From assembly GCF_003048835.2 (NCBI RefSeq), contig NZ_CP060705.1:1922001-1986000 (forward strand): DNA of 64,000 nucleotides, in the 5' to 3' direction. This DNA is from Campylobacter concisus. GTDB taxonomy: Bacteria > Campylobacterota > Campylobacteria > Campylobacterales > Campylobacteraceae. The notes below the pieces were generated by a model. That model worked only from the letters and a program-made list of their open reading frames with translations. It made no database searches and had not been told where the DNA came from. Positions within the stretch are counted from its first letter, which is position 1. The number at the start of each line of letters is the position of its first letter. A program made the translations under genes and the position numbers. Of this stretch, positions 9,501 to 17,271 are shown in pieces.

Positions 9501-10699
9501 GCGTCGTTATCAGTGTTATCCCTATCTCCACCTTTACCTTGTTGGAAATTTAACTCTTTTGCTTTAAAGCTTGCCCAAGGTTTGGTGTTATTCATATAGT
9601 ATTCGATAAAGTCATTTTGCTTCATACCTTTATGAGCATATTCTGTATTTTCAAAACCGCCAGGTATTTTATTTTTAAAGTCTCTTAGCTCAGTGCCACT
9701 AATGCCTGGTTCTTTAATGTGGTTAAACCAAAAACTTCCTTTTAGTCCGCTACTCATCTCAGACTCTTTTACAAGGCTCATCTCTGTTTCAACGTTTATA
9801 GTTATTTTTGCAAGCGTATCAAGTACAAAGCTACCACTATCAGTTGCAGTCTTGCCATCTCTTCCTGTAGCTGTTATCTCTACTTTATAATCGCCATCAT
9901 GGCTACCATTTACACTTAACTCATTAGTTGTGAATTTAAATTTACCATCAGCATAATCGCTTGGATTTAGAGTTTTTGTAAAGACTTCGTGTCCGTCCTT
10001 GTCAAGCACGCTAACAACCGCTCTTACAGCAGCTGGATCTACTGTGCCGCTTATAGTTGGAGTAGCGTCATTTGTGCGAGGTACGCTTGGCGCGTCTAGG
10101 CTGTAATCGCCTTGTATAGTTCCAAAGTTATCATTTAGTGTTTTGATATCAACACTGATTGGAGATATGACTGGTGAGACAGGAGTTACATTGCCTGCGT
10201 CATTGCCGTCATTGTAGCCGCCGATTGAGTTCTCTGGAGTTTGAAAAGCCCTGCTTGAATCAGGTAAATTTCTATAATCATCAGTAATGTTTGAGTAGTG
10301 ACCACCCTCTTCAAAGCTTGCAGCACCTAAGCTTACACCATCTCCACCAGCTCCAGCTGCTGCGTTACCACCAGCTGCTGTCTCTTCAAGATCTGTGATG
10401 TTTGCACCATCAAGAAGTGCTTTTTGGATAGCGCTTACATCAGCTACGCTATCGTCACCAAAGCTCTCATTGTGAGCTACGCTCTTGTCTAAATTTAGGG
10501 TATCTTTTCCGATGATCGCAATGTCTTTGCCATCGTTTGCAGTTATGACTACTTTTGAGTCAATATCAGTTGTCTGTATAGTCTCACCAAGAAAAATTTC
10601 ATCGCCTACTTTTAACACTCTTTGTGTGCCGTCCTTTGCAGTTGCGATTACACTTGATCCTTGTGAGATGCTTTTTATAACGCCTATCCTTGTTGCCAT
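6545..10699 (-). CDS. LapA-type retention-module adhesin with PA14-like and Ig-like domains, 1384 aa
   Basis: Domain order: retention module 1-70 (QRVLKVGDEIFLGE), TAAG motif at 107-110, glycine-rich linker to about 165, Ig-like repeat near 215-300 (TPTISGTVD ... VLDKDGHEVFTK), a PA14-like carbohydrate-binding type domain about 315-555 (GLKGSFWFN ... LEPGDYKFDAKGTDDSVRFKVDG), more Ig-like repeats to about 810, a long unassigned region, RTX-like nonapeptides about 1165-1240 (GSGNDYIDAG, GAGNDKVVF), and a C-terminus KTIYIDVDNDINKQLV that probably belongs to the type I secretion signal. ATG with AAGGA upstream. Likely role is adhesion or biofilm formation; substrate unknown. No exporter gene is nearby. 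Confidence 0.85.
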   Translation of the reverse strand: MATRIGVIKSISQGSSVIATAKDGTQRVLKVGDEIFLGETIQTTDIDSKVVITANDGKDIAIIGKDTLNLDKSVAHNESFGDDSVADVSAIQKALLDGANITDLEETAAGGNAAAGAGGDGVSLGAASFEEGGHYSNITDDYRNLPDSSRAFQTPENSIGGYNDGNDAGNVTPVSPVISPISVDIKTLNDNFGTIQGDYSLDAPSVPRTNDATPTISGTVDPAAVRAVVSVLDKDGHEVFTKTLNPSDYADGKFKFTTNELSVNGSHDGDYKVEITATGRDGKTATDSGSFVLDTLAKITINVETEMSLVKESEMSSGLKGSFWFNHIKEPGISGTELRDFKNKIPGGFENTEYAHKGMKQNDFIEYYMNNTKPWASFKAKELNFQQGKGGDRDNTDNDAGTVSGLDGAHNMIGKIDLDGNKVTPNGEWVAPNLKALEYFIDNAKGSDIHPLRDAPNGKNTTAGAMVNLKGTMYLEPGDYKFDAKGTDDSVRFKVDGVTMVDYDTIHSENRATVTTLHVDKAGYYDFDMSYANYIYWGKLKLTVSKDGGPESILGSEASGIKLNSTDFDSYVDTVTRNVYKVTQKITGTVDNVEDGQIVTVTSSTGESHTAKVIDGKYEVEFKTSDPKATYTAKVSDLVGNEAHATSTKINVATDLIDAIDNDASNVSENTNTGINDATKYYKFTTDDIAQTDKFSSNAPLPVLSDKTPTFTGSIDSSATKAVITVLDKNGHEVFTKELSQSEFSNGKFEVTSDNLEDGNYNIKATAIFANGDKSTIVSEFVVDKTPVTIENIKIIENDGEGLHHTLKFNLKNYEDGDKIESIKIVTADGTTNIISVGTTKPTNGVLSFEYDHKIKLGDKIEVEMTDKAGTKYTHVNEILVPTMTQFENGNDTTTNANNRSAEKLWGTMDMSENGFRADGSRIVSNDAVPYLRAVIPEDATAGNASDNQTVSEFLNSGRGITWGTGDVRFVATNVDTGISRELLSQAIEKPIGNVTPDHYNRLTGYNNRLDAAGKMADGVYKISIDGKYQGGDELLHNSIQFTIDATAATINDSNLHYDAAANKTTWSGNLSENGVGASYTLKEHFEEAVKGIALKDSITLRDANGHIITANSVTLDDNGNFEAVFNGNVKASDVYLQISDIAKNTRVVADNNDNNNVITTSEGNDIINVGNGDNIIHAGRGENEIRTGNGKNVIITGDNNDVITTGSGNDYIDAGRSGYTGANKGDLVNAGAGNDKVVFTFDNPRAALSQSLDGGEGTDTLIMRPVAKDGTIDFDKIDNKSLTNAIKNFEEIQLGMDEHGNDNQDVKLLNLKADNVFSITDDVNTILKISGDNKDSVSLKGFTEATNQSGVEHGYTRYEGQTSSDTPKTIYIDVDNDINKQLV

Positions 10700-10758
10700 A
10701 TTGTTTCCTTATTTAAAAATTTTGAACGTATTTTAATATCTTGAAAGAGCTTTGTAAA

Positions 10759-10774
10759 TTGTACTATGGTACTA
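10759..10774. promoter_or_regulatory. Shared palindromic operator, copy 3 (one mismatch)
   Basis: TTGTAC-TATG-GTACTA, centred 67 bp upstream of the start at 10699. The gene-proximal half is intact when read on the coding strand (GTACAA, then TTTACA); the distal half carries the single mismatch. Confidence 0.6.
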
Positions 10775-10797
10775 AATTTTGAAATTTTGTAAGAATT

Positions 10798-10823
10798 TGC
10801 CCTAGTTTTGGGAGACTAGGGCA
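10798..10823 (-). terminator. Terminator of the 969-aa surface protein gene
   Basis: TGCCCTAGT / ACTAGGGCA, 9-bp stem with an 8-base loop, starting 6 bases after the stop codon at 10830 and followed on the minus strand by an A/T-rich run. Confidence 0.7.
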
Positions 10824-10829
10824 TGAAAT

Positions 10830-13739
10830 TTAAGAGTGTAAGACTATTTCGTCTTTTATCTCGATGGTAAATGTCGTACTATCATATGTAGCTGAGAATT
10901 CTCTGTATCCTTCAGAATTTACGCCACCTTTGCTAAAGGCTGACATATCTACTTGATCGCCACTTTCGCCATCTATCCTTAGAGTGCGGTTAGTGCCGTT
11001 GCCATTTGTGATATTTAGCACGTCATTTATAGTTAAATTTAGTGCTACATTGTTTTCACTGCCACCAAGAGTAAGTTTTTCAAAGCCAGCTACCTTGCTA
11101 AAGTCGATATTTCCAGCAAGATCTAGCGTATCAGTGCCTGCACCACCTTGGATGATGATGCCGCCATGCTCCAACTTGCCAGGCCCCCCTTGGAAAGTCA
11201 TAGCATCGTCATTAACAACTGCATCTTTTCCTATATGTATGATGTCGTTGCCACTACCTAGGTTAATAGCACTTACGCCAGGGCTATACATACCGCCCCC
11301 TGCTTTTTCTAGACCGCCATTTAAATTTACAACGTCATTACCATCACCCATTTCTATGCCAGCATTTTTAAGAACAGCACCTTTTTCGATATTTAATGTA
11401 TCGTCTCCTTTGCCCATTCCTATGCCAATACTGTGACTAACGAGGTTATTATCGCTACTCGTATAAGTACCACCAAGCGTAGTGCCTGCACCAAATGTTA
11501 TAGTGTCGTTGCCTTCAGCAGTATCTATGCTTAAGCCACCGGATTTGTTTTCGCCATTGAAATTTATGGTGTCATTGCCATTTCCGGTATCTATATCGGC
11601 ATAGCTTGAAGCGTCAGCCTTGCTTAGGTTGTTACCACCATTTAAATTTATCGTATCGTCGCCGTCTCCATATCTGAGGCCAACCCTATTTGTAGCAACT
11701 AAATTTGATATGTTTGCAACCGATGAGACGCCGCTAAATGAACCAATACTAGCTTGATCTACTGTAATATCATCTATAACGATATCTTTAGATGAAAAGT
11801 AGTTAGCCCCACCAGTGTATGATCCACCTTTTACTTCAAGATGATCTTGTGCTTTAGCTGTGACGTGATCTCCTATGATATTAGTAAGTTTGACATTTTG
11901 CACACCAAGATTGACGTCTGCGGCGGTATTTACACCAAAATTTATCTCTACATTTGTAAAGTTAGAATTTGAAAAATCAATATTGCTAGTTTCGCCAGCT
12001 TTTGTGTAGCTAGTTGCTGTATCTAAGCGAACGTTTTCTAGGGTTATGCCATTCCCTTTAGCGGTGTTTTCTCCAGCGTTCATATTGATAAATACATTTT
12101 CTACTTTGACACCATCTTTGAAATTTAGAGTATCTTCGCCATCGCCCATAGATACAGTGTTATCATTTCTCCAGTCGTTGGCTTGACCGATAATATTTGC
12201 ATTGATATTTAGCTCATTAGTACCTGAGGCATCATGTGCGTTGTAGTTTGGATCATTTGTTGTTGCACCAAGATTAATTGAGGCTTTTTTCATAGTTAGA
12301 TCAGCATTGATATTTACCACATCATCGCCACTATAAAGATCTATCCTTGTACTATTAGCATTTGAGCCACTATTTGCTGTGCCGCTAATAGTAACCTCTT
12401 TATCAAAATTTACCACGTCGTTACCAGAGCCGGTATTTAAGTGTAAATTCTCTAAATTTGCTTTTATGCTGACCGTATCATCGCCATCATTTGTATTTAA
12501 ACTGGTGTAGTTTGCGATATTTCCTTTGATGTCTTTATTTAGCTCGATGTTGTCGTCGTTGTCTATGATCTTGCCTTCAGCCATATTTGCATTAGTTGTT
12601 GGTAGCAGATAACTACTACTTGGCGTGACGCTTAGTTTCACACCCTCTTTAAATACAGCAAAATTATCAACCATATCAGTTTTTTGTACGTTGTCGATAG
12701 TCATACCTTGAGGGCCAGTGTTCTCACCTTCGTTTTGGTTGTGATGTAGTGGGCCTTTTGTAGTATCTTGTCCGTCGTCGTCAAGCACTTTTATCCTTAC
12801 TTGCACTTTTGAGATATCTTCTACGTTTACGCTTGGTATTGTGCTGTTAGCATTTAGAGTTACCCAGCTGCCAGCAGCGCCGTTATTTAGCGAGTACTCG
12901 ATCAAATTTGCATAGTCCTCGCCTCTAGTGCCGCCCATGAAATTTAGAGCAAGGTCTGTTGTCTCGCCACTTGGGCTAACTGGTGTGCCACCAAGGCCTA
13001 GTTTATAAACAAGATAGTGTCCGCCCTCGCCGTTCGCTCCAGCGCCGCTCTCTCTTGCCTCACTGTTAGCTGGATCTAAGCTAGTAGTGATCTCTACTGC
13101 ACCAGGGCGAGGCGTGATGACTGGAGGATTAGCAGGTGAAGGAGTACCTGGGGTTACGGTGACGCCAGGAGTACTTGGTGTGCTCGGAGTTGGTGGCGTT
13201 ACTGGGATGCTTGGAGTGACAGGTGTAACTGGTGAGATAGGAGTTGTCGTATCTGCATCTGTACCTGCATCGTTATAACCACCTATTGAGTTTTCTGGTG
13301 TTTGAAAAGCTCTATTTGCGTCGGTTAAATTTCTATAATTTTCATTGATATTTGAGTAGTGGCCGCCCTCGGCAAAGCTTGCAGCACCTAAACTCACGCC
13401 ATCTCCAGTAGCGTTGCCACCTGCTGCGTTGCCACCTGCTGCAGTCTCTTCAAGGTCTGTGATGTTTGTGCCGTTTAATAGGGCTTTTTGAATAGAGGCT
13501 ATCTCTGGGTTATCACTAAGTGCATTTGCCTCTTTATCTAGGCTAAGACTTTCGCCGTTTTGTAAGCTGACTTCTTTACCGTCATTTGCTGCGATCACTG
13601 CTTTTGCAGAGCCGTCAGCCTTTAAGGTTTCACCTTCAAAAATGCTATCGCCCACTTTCAAGACTCTCTCGTTGCCACTTTTATCAACGGCTACGATTTC
13701 GCCACCTAGGATATTTTTAATAACTCCTAACTTTTGCAT
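10830..13739 (-). CDS. LapA-type retention-module RTX-like surface protein, 969 aa
   Basis: Retention module 1-65 (IVAVDKSGNERVLKVGD), TAAG at 99-102, glycine-rich segment, a Thr/Pro linker of VTP/STP repeats around 165-205, a Calx-beta-like domain to about 395 (GKIIDNDDN) homologous to the one in the protein at 1-1822, and then about 490 residues of Asp/Gly/Asn repeats of the type TGSGNDVVNF or DGDDTINLNG, likely RTX-like or beta-helical and possibly calcium-binding. The C-terminus TTFTIEIKDEIVLHS is divergent from that of the 1384-aa protein but keeps the same spacing of beta-strand residues. GGGAGG ribosome site before ATG 13739. Function inferred as surface adhesin; ligand unknown. Confidence 0.83.
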   Translation of the reverse strand: MQKLGVIKNILGGEIVAVDKSGNERVLKVGDSIFEGETLKADGSAKAVIAANDGKEVSLQNGESLSLDKEANALSDNPEIASIQKALLNGTNITDLEETAAGGNAAGGNATGDGVSLGAASFAEGGHYSNINENYRNLTDANRAFQTPENSIGGYNDAGTDADTTTPISPVTPVTPSIPVTPPTPSTPSTPGVTVTPGTPSPANPPVITPRPGAVEITTSLDPANSEARESGAGANGEGGHYLVYKLGLGGTPVSPSGETTDLALNFMGGTRGEDYANLIEYSLNNGAAGSWVTLNANSTIPSVNVEDISKVQVRIKVLDDDGQDTTKGPLHHNQNEGENTGPQGMTIDNVQKTDMVDNFAVFKEGVKLSVTPSSSYLLPTTNANMAEGKIIDNDDNIELNKDIKGNIANYTSLNTNDGDDTVSIKANLENLHLNTGSGNDVVNFDKEVTISGTANSGSNANSTRIDLYSGDDVVNINADLTMKKASINLGATTNDPNYNAHDASGTNELNINANIIGQANDWRNDNTVSMGDGEDTLNFKDGVKVENVFINMNAGENTAKGNGITLENVRLDTATSYTKAGETSNIDFSNSNFTNVEINFGVNTAADVNLGVQNVKLTNIIGDHVTAKAQDHLEVKGGSYTGGANYFSSKDIVIDDITVDQASIGSFSGVSSVANISNLVATNRVGLRYGDGDDTINLNGGNNLSKADASSYADIDTGNGNDTINFNGENKSGGLSIDTAEGNDTITFGAGTTLGGTYTSSDNNLVSHSIGIGMGKGDDTLNIEKGAVLKNAGIEMGDGNDVVNLNGGLEKAGGGMYSPGVSAINLGSGNDIIHIGKDAVVNDDAMTFQGGPGKLEHGGIIIQGGAGTDTLDLAGNIDFSKVAGFEKLTLGGSENNVALNLTINDVLNITNGNGTNRTLRIDGESGDQVDMSAFSKGGVNSEGYREFSATYDSTTFTIEIKDEIVLHS

Positions 13740-13806
13740 CTTAGTGCCTCCCTTTGGATTTTATTGATCTATATCAAGATTTTAGCTAAGAAAAAAATTT
13801 AGTTAT

Positions 13807-13824
13807 ATTGTACTTTGGTACAAT
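13807..13824. promoter_or_regulatory. Shared palindromic operator, copy 4
   Basis: ATTGTAC-TTTG-GTACAAT, perfect 7+7 palindrome centred 76 bp upstream of the start at 13739. Read on the coding strand the motif continues TATAAC, placing a -10-like box directly after or inside it. Confidence 0.7.
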
Positions 13825-14009
13825 ACCCTTAAGAAAAGCCTAAGTTTAGGGGTTAATAATGTGTAAATTTTTTACAAATGTGTGAAAATTTTTATATTTA
13901 TCTATATAAATTTTAAAATTTTAAGTTTTTGTTCATCAAAATGGTATAGTAGTTGATAAAATAACCCAAAAATGTCACAAAATTTTTTTCATTTTAAACG
14001 CATAAATTC

Positions 14010-14192
14010 TTAATCAAAAAAGCCTTTATCTAGCCTTGTTATCACTAAATTTAGCTCTTTTATATCAAAATGTTTTTTATTTATAACTATCATAAATTTA
14101 TCTCCACTTGTGACATAAATTTTCTTAAGTTTATCTATCAAATTTTGCAAATTTTCATCTCTTTTTCTATAAATTTTAGCTAGTAGTGACAT
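14010..14192 (-). CDS. Small hypothetical protein, 60 aa
   Basis: A short open frame rich in Lys, Ile and Asp (begins MSLLAKIYRKRDENLQ, ends RLDKGFFD) with no recognised domain or signal peptide. It lies 60 bases downstream of the response regulator on the same strand and could be the last gene of that unit. The ribosome site is weak (AGTGAT). It is more AT-rich than its neighbours. It may be spurious; no overlapping better candidate exists. Confidence 0.35.
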   Translation of the reverse strand: MSLLAKIYRKRDENLQNLIDKLKKIYVTSGDKFMIVINKKHFDIKELNLVITRLDKGFFD

Positions 14193-14252
14193 AAATTTAT
14201 CACTACTTTTAAAATATTATTAGATAAAAAAATTAATTTTGCTATTTGAAAT

Positions 14253-14942
14253 TTATGCTTTTTCGCTCTTGGCGACTAAGATATACCCACTCTCACTGAT
14301 GTTTTTAAATTTCACGCCAAGCTCGCGTTTTAGGCGAAGTACGACATTTTGTATAGCAGCCTTGCTTACTTCAGTGCTCTCATAGACAAATTCCTCTATC
14401 ATCTCGTAGGTGACAAGCTTGTTTAGGTTGTAAGCAAATAGCCAAAATATCTTATTTTGCAAGAAGCTAAGGTATAGCTCGCTGCCGTTTTTATAAATTT
14501 TCTCTCTTTTTAAATTTATACTCACCTCATCACTTAGGCGCACTAGCTTCTCATCTCGCTCGAAGCTTAGGCTTATCAGCATCGATCTAAGATCTTTTAT
14601 ATCGATAGGCTTTTTCAAAAACAAGGTCGCCCCCTGCTCATAGCTCTTGATCAAATTTTCATCGCTATCATACGAGGTAAAGACGATAAATTTCTGATGA
14701 GGTTTTAGCTTTTTTATCTCATTCATCATCTCAAAGCCATTTAGCACTGGCATGTGAATGTCGCTCATCACGATGTCAAAGCCCTGTTTTTTAAATTTCT
14801 CCAGCCCATCTTGCCCATCTTTTGCGCCAACTACCTGACCACAGTATGGCTTAAGTCCAGTGATGATGAGCTCCCTTGCCATCTCGTCATCTTCAGCTAC
14901 TAAGATAGATACTTTTTTTAAAATTTCTAGTGCCTCTTGCAT
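14253..14942 (-). CDS. OmpR-family response regulator
   Basis: Receiver domain residues 10-125: acidic pocket E17-D18-D19, phospho-acceptor D61 in SDIHMP, T89 and K110 conserved. A winged-helix DNA-binding domain fills about 135-225, ending in VVLRLKRELGVKFKNISESGYIL. It starts 3 bases after the histidine kinase gene on the same strand, so the two form a cognate pair in one transcript. The targets are unknown. Its position next to four genes with a common operator makes it one candidate to bind that operator, but OmpR-type regulators usually bind direct rather than inverted repeats. Confidence 0.9.
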   Translation of the reverse strand: MQEALEILKKVSILVAEDDEMARELIITGLKPYCGQVVGAKDGQDGLEKFKKQGFDIVMSDIHMPVLNGFEMMNEIKKLKPHQKFIVFTSYDSDENLIKSYEQGATLFLKKPIDIKDLRSMLISLSFERDEKLVRLSDEVSINLKREKIYKNGSELYLSFLQNKIFWLFAYNLNKLVTYEMIEEFVYESTEVSKAAIQNVVLRLKRELGVKFKNISESGYILVAKSEKA

Positions 14943-14945
14943 CTT

Positions 14946-16595
14946 TTAACCCTTTAAATTCTTATCAAAGCTTAGCTCAAAAATCGTTGGCTTTAGGTTG
15001 TGCGCAAGCGTGATGTCGCCATTTAGCTTCTCACGCGCGAGCTTTTTAGCGAAGTAAAGTCCTATGCCGTTTCCTTGCTTTTTAGTCGTATTTAGCCAGG
15101 TAAAAATTTTCTTACTCATCTCGTAGCTCACGCCGCCGCCACTATCGTAAACGCCGATGTAGCACTTATCTTCAAAGCTTCTAAATTTTAGCTCTATCAC
15201 GCGTTTTAGCGGCTCATCTTTGTAGCTCTCAACTAGTGAGTCCTTTGCGTTGTGGATTAGGATTAGTAAAATTTGCTGGATGATGTTTTCTATCTGGCAA
15301 ACCTTCATCTCTTCAAATCCGCTAAATTTCACGCTTACATTTGCACGGCTAAGCTCTGTGTGCATAAGTGTTATTAAATTTCTAACGCTTGTTTGGATGT
15401 CAAATTCGCTCACATTTTCAGCGCTTTTGTAAAAATTTCTAAAAATTTCGATTGTTTTTGAAAGAAGCTCGATCGAGCTTTGCCCTTTTTTTAATAAATT
15501 TAAAAGCTCCTCATCGCTTAGATTGCCCTCTTTTTTTAGCATTATCGCCGAGCTTAGCATCAGTTTTAGCGAATTTACTGGCTGGATGAACTGATGACTT
15601 ATGCCGCTTATGAGCTCTCCAGCCTCGCTCATCTTGGCTCTGTGTGCCAGCAAGGTCTCGTACTCATCTTGCACCTTTTTTATCTTGTTATACATGAAGT
15701 TGTGCAGGCTGTTTGCCAAAAATGCAAGTGCGACGAAGGCAAAGAGTAAATTTAGGGCGTTTTTTAGCGCCTCTCTTGTCATGGCTAAAATTTCTTCTTC
15801 GTTGTTTGTGCCAGCTCCGATAAACCAGTTCATCGTCGGTATCTCGGCTACTTGGATCAAATTTTGCCCTATCTTTAGACTAGTGATGTCCTCATCTTTT
15901 AAAAATAGCTCCTTAAATTTCTCCTCGATCTCTCTTTTAAGCGTCGCATCAGCCATTGATGTGAGTATCTCGCCGCTGTGAGTTACTAAAAATGAGTAAG
16001 AATTTGGCGCAAGGCTAAAGTTTTTGATGCTATCAAAGATAGTGCCTATGCGCACGACACCGCAAAGTGCCGCCTCAAATTTCGCGTCTTTTTCAACTGG
16101 CACGCATAAATTTAAAGTTGAGTCTTTTAAAATTTTGTGATTTTGCATGAAATTTACGCTTGGGGCATTTGTATTTTTTGTCTCGACATACCAGATAAGC
16201 CCCGCTCGCTCGCGCTTTGACATCACCTCTTCTGAGATCTTTTGCCCATCTACAAAGATCTCGCCATCCTCTCTTAAAAGCTGCATGAGATCAAATTCTT
16301 TTGCATTTTCTTTAAAGAGCTTTATGAAATTTGCCACCCTAGTATCGTCATCAATGATGCCAGAGTTTTGGATAAATTTTGACGCACGGATGAGTGAATT
16401 TAAGCGCTCATCAAGCCAAATTTGAAAGTTGCTAACGATGTTTTTACTAACTGCGATGTTGTTTTTATCAGATAGCTCGATGATCTTTTCTTTTGCATTG
16501 TTGTAGCTGTTTAGCCCAAGAAGCACGACAAAGAGGCTTGCTAGCAAGATGATCGCATAAATTTTAATATTTTGTGATTTTAAATTAATACCCAT
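14946..16595 (-). CDS. Sensor histidine kinase with periplasmic dCache-type domain
   Basis: Membrane kinase of 549 aa. TM1 about 11-29, a periplasmic region 30-277 with features of double-Cache ligand-binding domains (GLIWYVETKN, then NSYSFLVTHSGEIL), TM2 about 278-297. The phosphorylation histidine is H334 in GISHQFIQPVNSL, and the ATPase domain has intact N, G1 (DSGGGV) and G2 (GNGIGLY) boxes. The HQF..P pattern fits the HisKA class common in Campylobacterota. The ligand is unknown; dCache sensors often bind amino or carboxylic acids. ATG at 16595 has AGGA upstream. A hairpin separates it from dsbI. Confidence 0.9.
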   Translation of the reverse strand: MGINLKSQNIKIYAIILLASLFVVLLGLNSYNNAKEKIIELSDKNNIAVSKNIVSNFQIWLDERLNSLIRASKFIQNSGIIDDDTRVANFIKLFKENAKEFDLMQLLREDGEIFVDGQKISEEVMSKRERAGLIWYVETKNTNAPSVNFMQNHKILKDSTLNLCVPVEKDAKFEAALCGVVRIGTIFDSIKNFSLAPNSYSFLVTHSGEILTSMADATLKREIEEKFKELFLKDEDITSLKIGQNLIQVAEIPTMNWFIGAGTNNEEEILAMTREALKNALNLLFAFVALAFLANSLHNFMYNKIKKVQDEYETLLAHRAKMSEAGELISGISHQFIQPVNSLKLMLSSAIMLKKEGNLSDEELLNLLKKGQSSIELLSKTIEIFRNFYKSAENVSEFDIQTSVRNLITLMHTELSRANVSVKFSGFEEMKVCQIENIIQQILLILIHNAKDSLVESYKDEPLKRVIELKFRSFEDKCYIGVYDSGGGVSYEMSKKIFTWLNTTKKQGNGIGLYFAKKLAREKLNGDITLAHNLKPTIFELSFDKNLKG

Positions 16596-16612
16596 GCGCG
16601 CAGTATATCCTA

Positions 16613-16637
16613 AGTTAGCCCAAAAATAGGGCTAACT
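16613..16637. other. Hairpin between dsbI-like gene and kinase gene
   Basis: AGTTAGCCC / GGGCTAACT, 9-bp stem with a 7-base loop, 6 bases after the dsbI stop. On the minus strand no U-run follows it, so termination may be partial and some transcription may continue into the kinase gene, which starts only 18 bases beyond. Confidence 0.5.
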
Positions 16638-16642
16638 AAAAT

Positions 16643-17263
16643 TTATTTTTTAAAAGATAAGAGCTTTGAAACAAGCATAAGTGCAAGCACAACAAAGCAA
16701 ATGCCAAAGCCAAGCAGCGTGCAATCCGCCATCGACATAAATTTAGAAGACGGCACAAGATACCAGCCATCTGCGTAAAGATCCACTATGCTCTTTTGCA
16801 AATCGCTTAGCACCGCGCCATCAGGCACCATAGGGCTGTCATAGCCGCAGTCGCCTGTTGGCATAAACCAGTCAGGCGCCCACTTCTCAAGTGGCAAGCC
16901 AAATGGATAGTGTGGCTCAGTCGAGCAGCCCTGCACGCCAAAAGGATCGTCGCCATGCACCGCGTCGTGGATTTTGGCTAGCTTTACGCTATACATTATG
17001 CCCTGCACCGCTCCCCAAAAGGCAAAGACGTAGCCAACTAGAGCAAAGAGCAAATTTTTAGGGTTTATGATAGCGATCACACCGCCAAGCGCCATACATA
17101 AAAAGGCAAAACGTATATAGACGCACTGCTCGCAAGGAGGCATATAAGCGTAGTTTTGAAAGAGCGAGTGCGCGATAACGACAAGCGCGACGCTTACAAA
17201 GACTAGGATCGCCCAAGAGATGCGTGAGTCTTGAAATTTAGCCATTTTTTTAAAAAAGCTCAT
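16643..17263 (-). CDS. dsbI: DsbI/DsbB-family disulfide oxidoreductase (inner membrane)
   Basis: Reoxidises a periplasmic DsbA-type protein and passes electrons to quinone. Four or five membrane segments are visible (about 16-32, 50-66, 70-90, 183-200). First redox pair C44/C47 in PPCEQCVYIRF; a longer periplasmic loop carries C113 and C139. The extended loop with FGVQGCST and PTGDCGYDSP is characteristic of DsbI rather than classic DsbB. It is 8 bases downstream of the DsbA/DsbL-like gene, so the two are an operon. Family knowledge: DsbI pairs with DsbL, often serving arylsulfate sulfotransferase, which is not present in this window. Confidence 0.87.
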   Translation of the reverse strand: MSFFKKMAKFQDSRISWAILVFVSVALVVIAHSLFQNYAYMPPCEQCVYIRFAFLCMALGGVIAIINPKNLLFALVGYVFAFWGAVQGIMYSVKLAKIHDAVHGDDPFGVQGCSTEPHYPFGLPLEKWAPDWFMPTGDCGYDSPMVPDGAVLSDLQKSIVDLYADGWYLVPSSKFMSMADCTLLGFGICFVVLALMLVSKLLSFKK

Positions 17264-17271
17264 GTGGCGCC

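Noticed and set aside
10984-11436. Plus-strand 150-codon open frame within the 969-aa protein gene
   Set aside because: Its Pro/Ser/Leu-rich product is the reverse-strand shadow of Asp/Gly repeats; no start signal.
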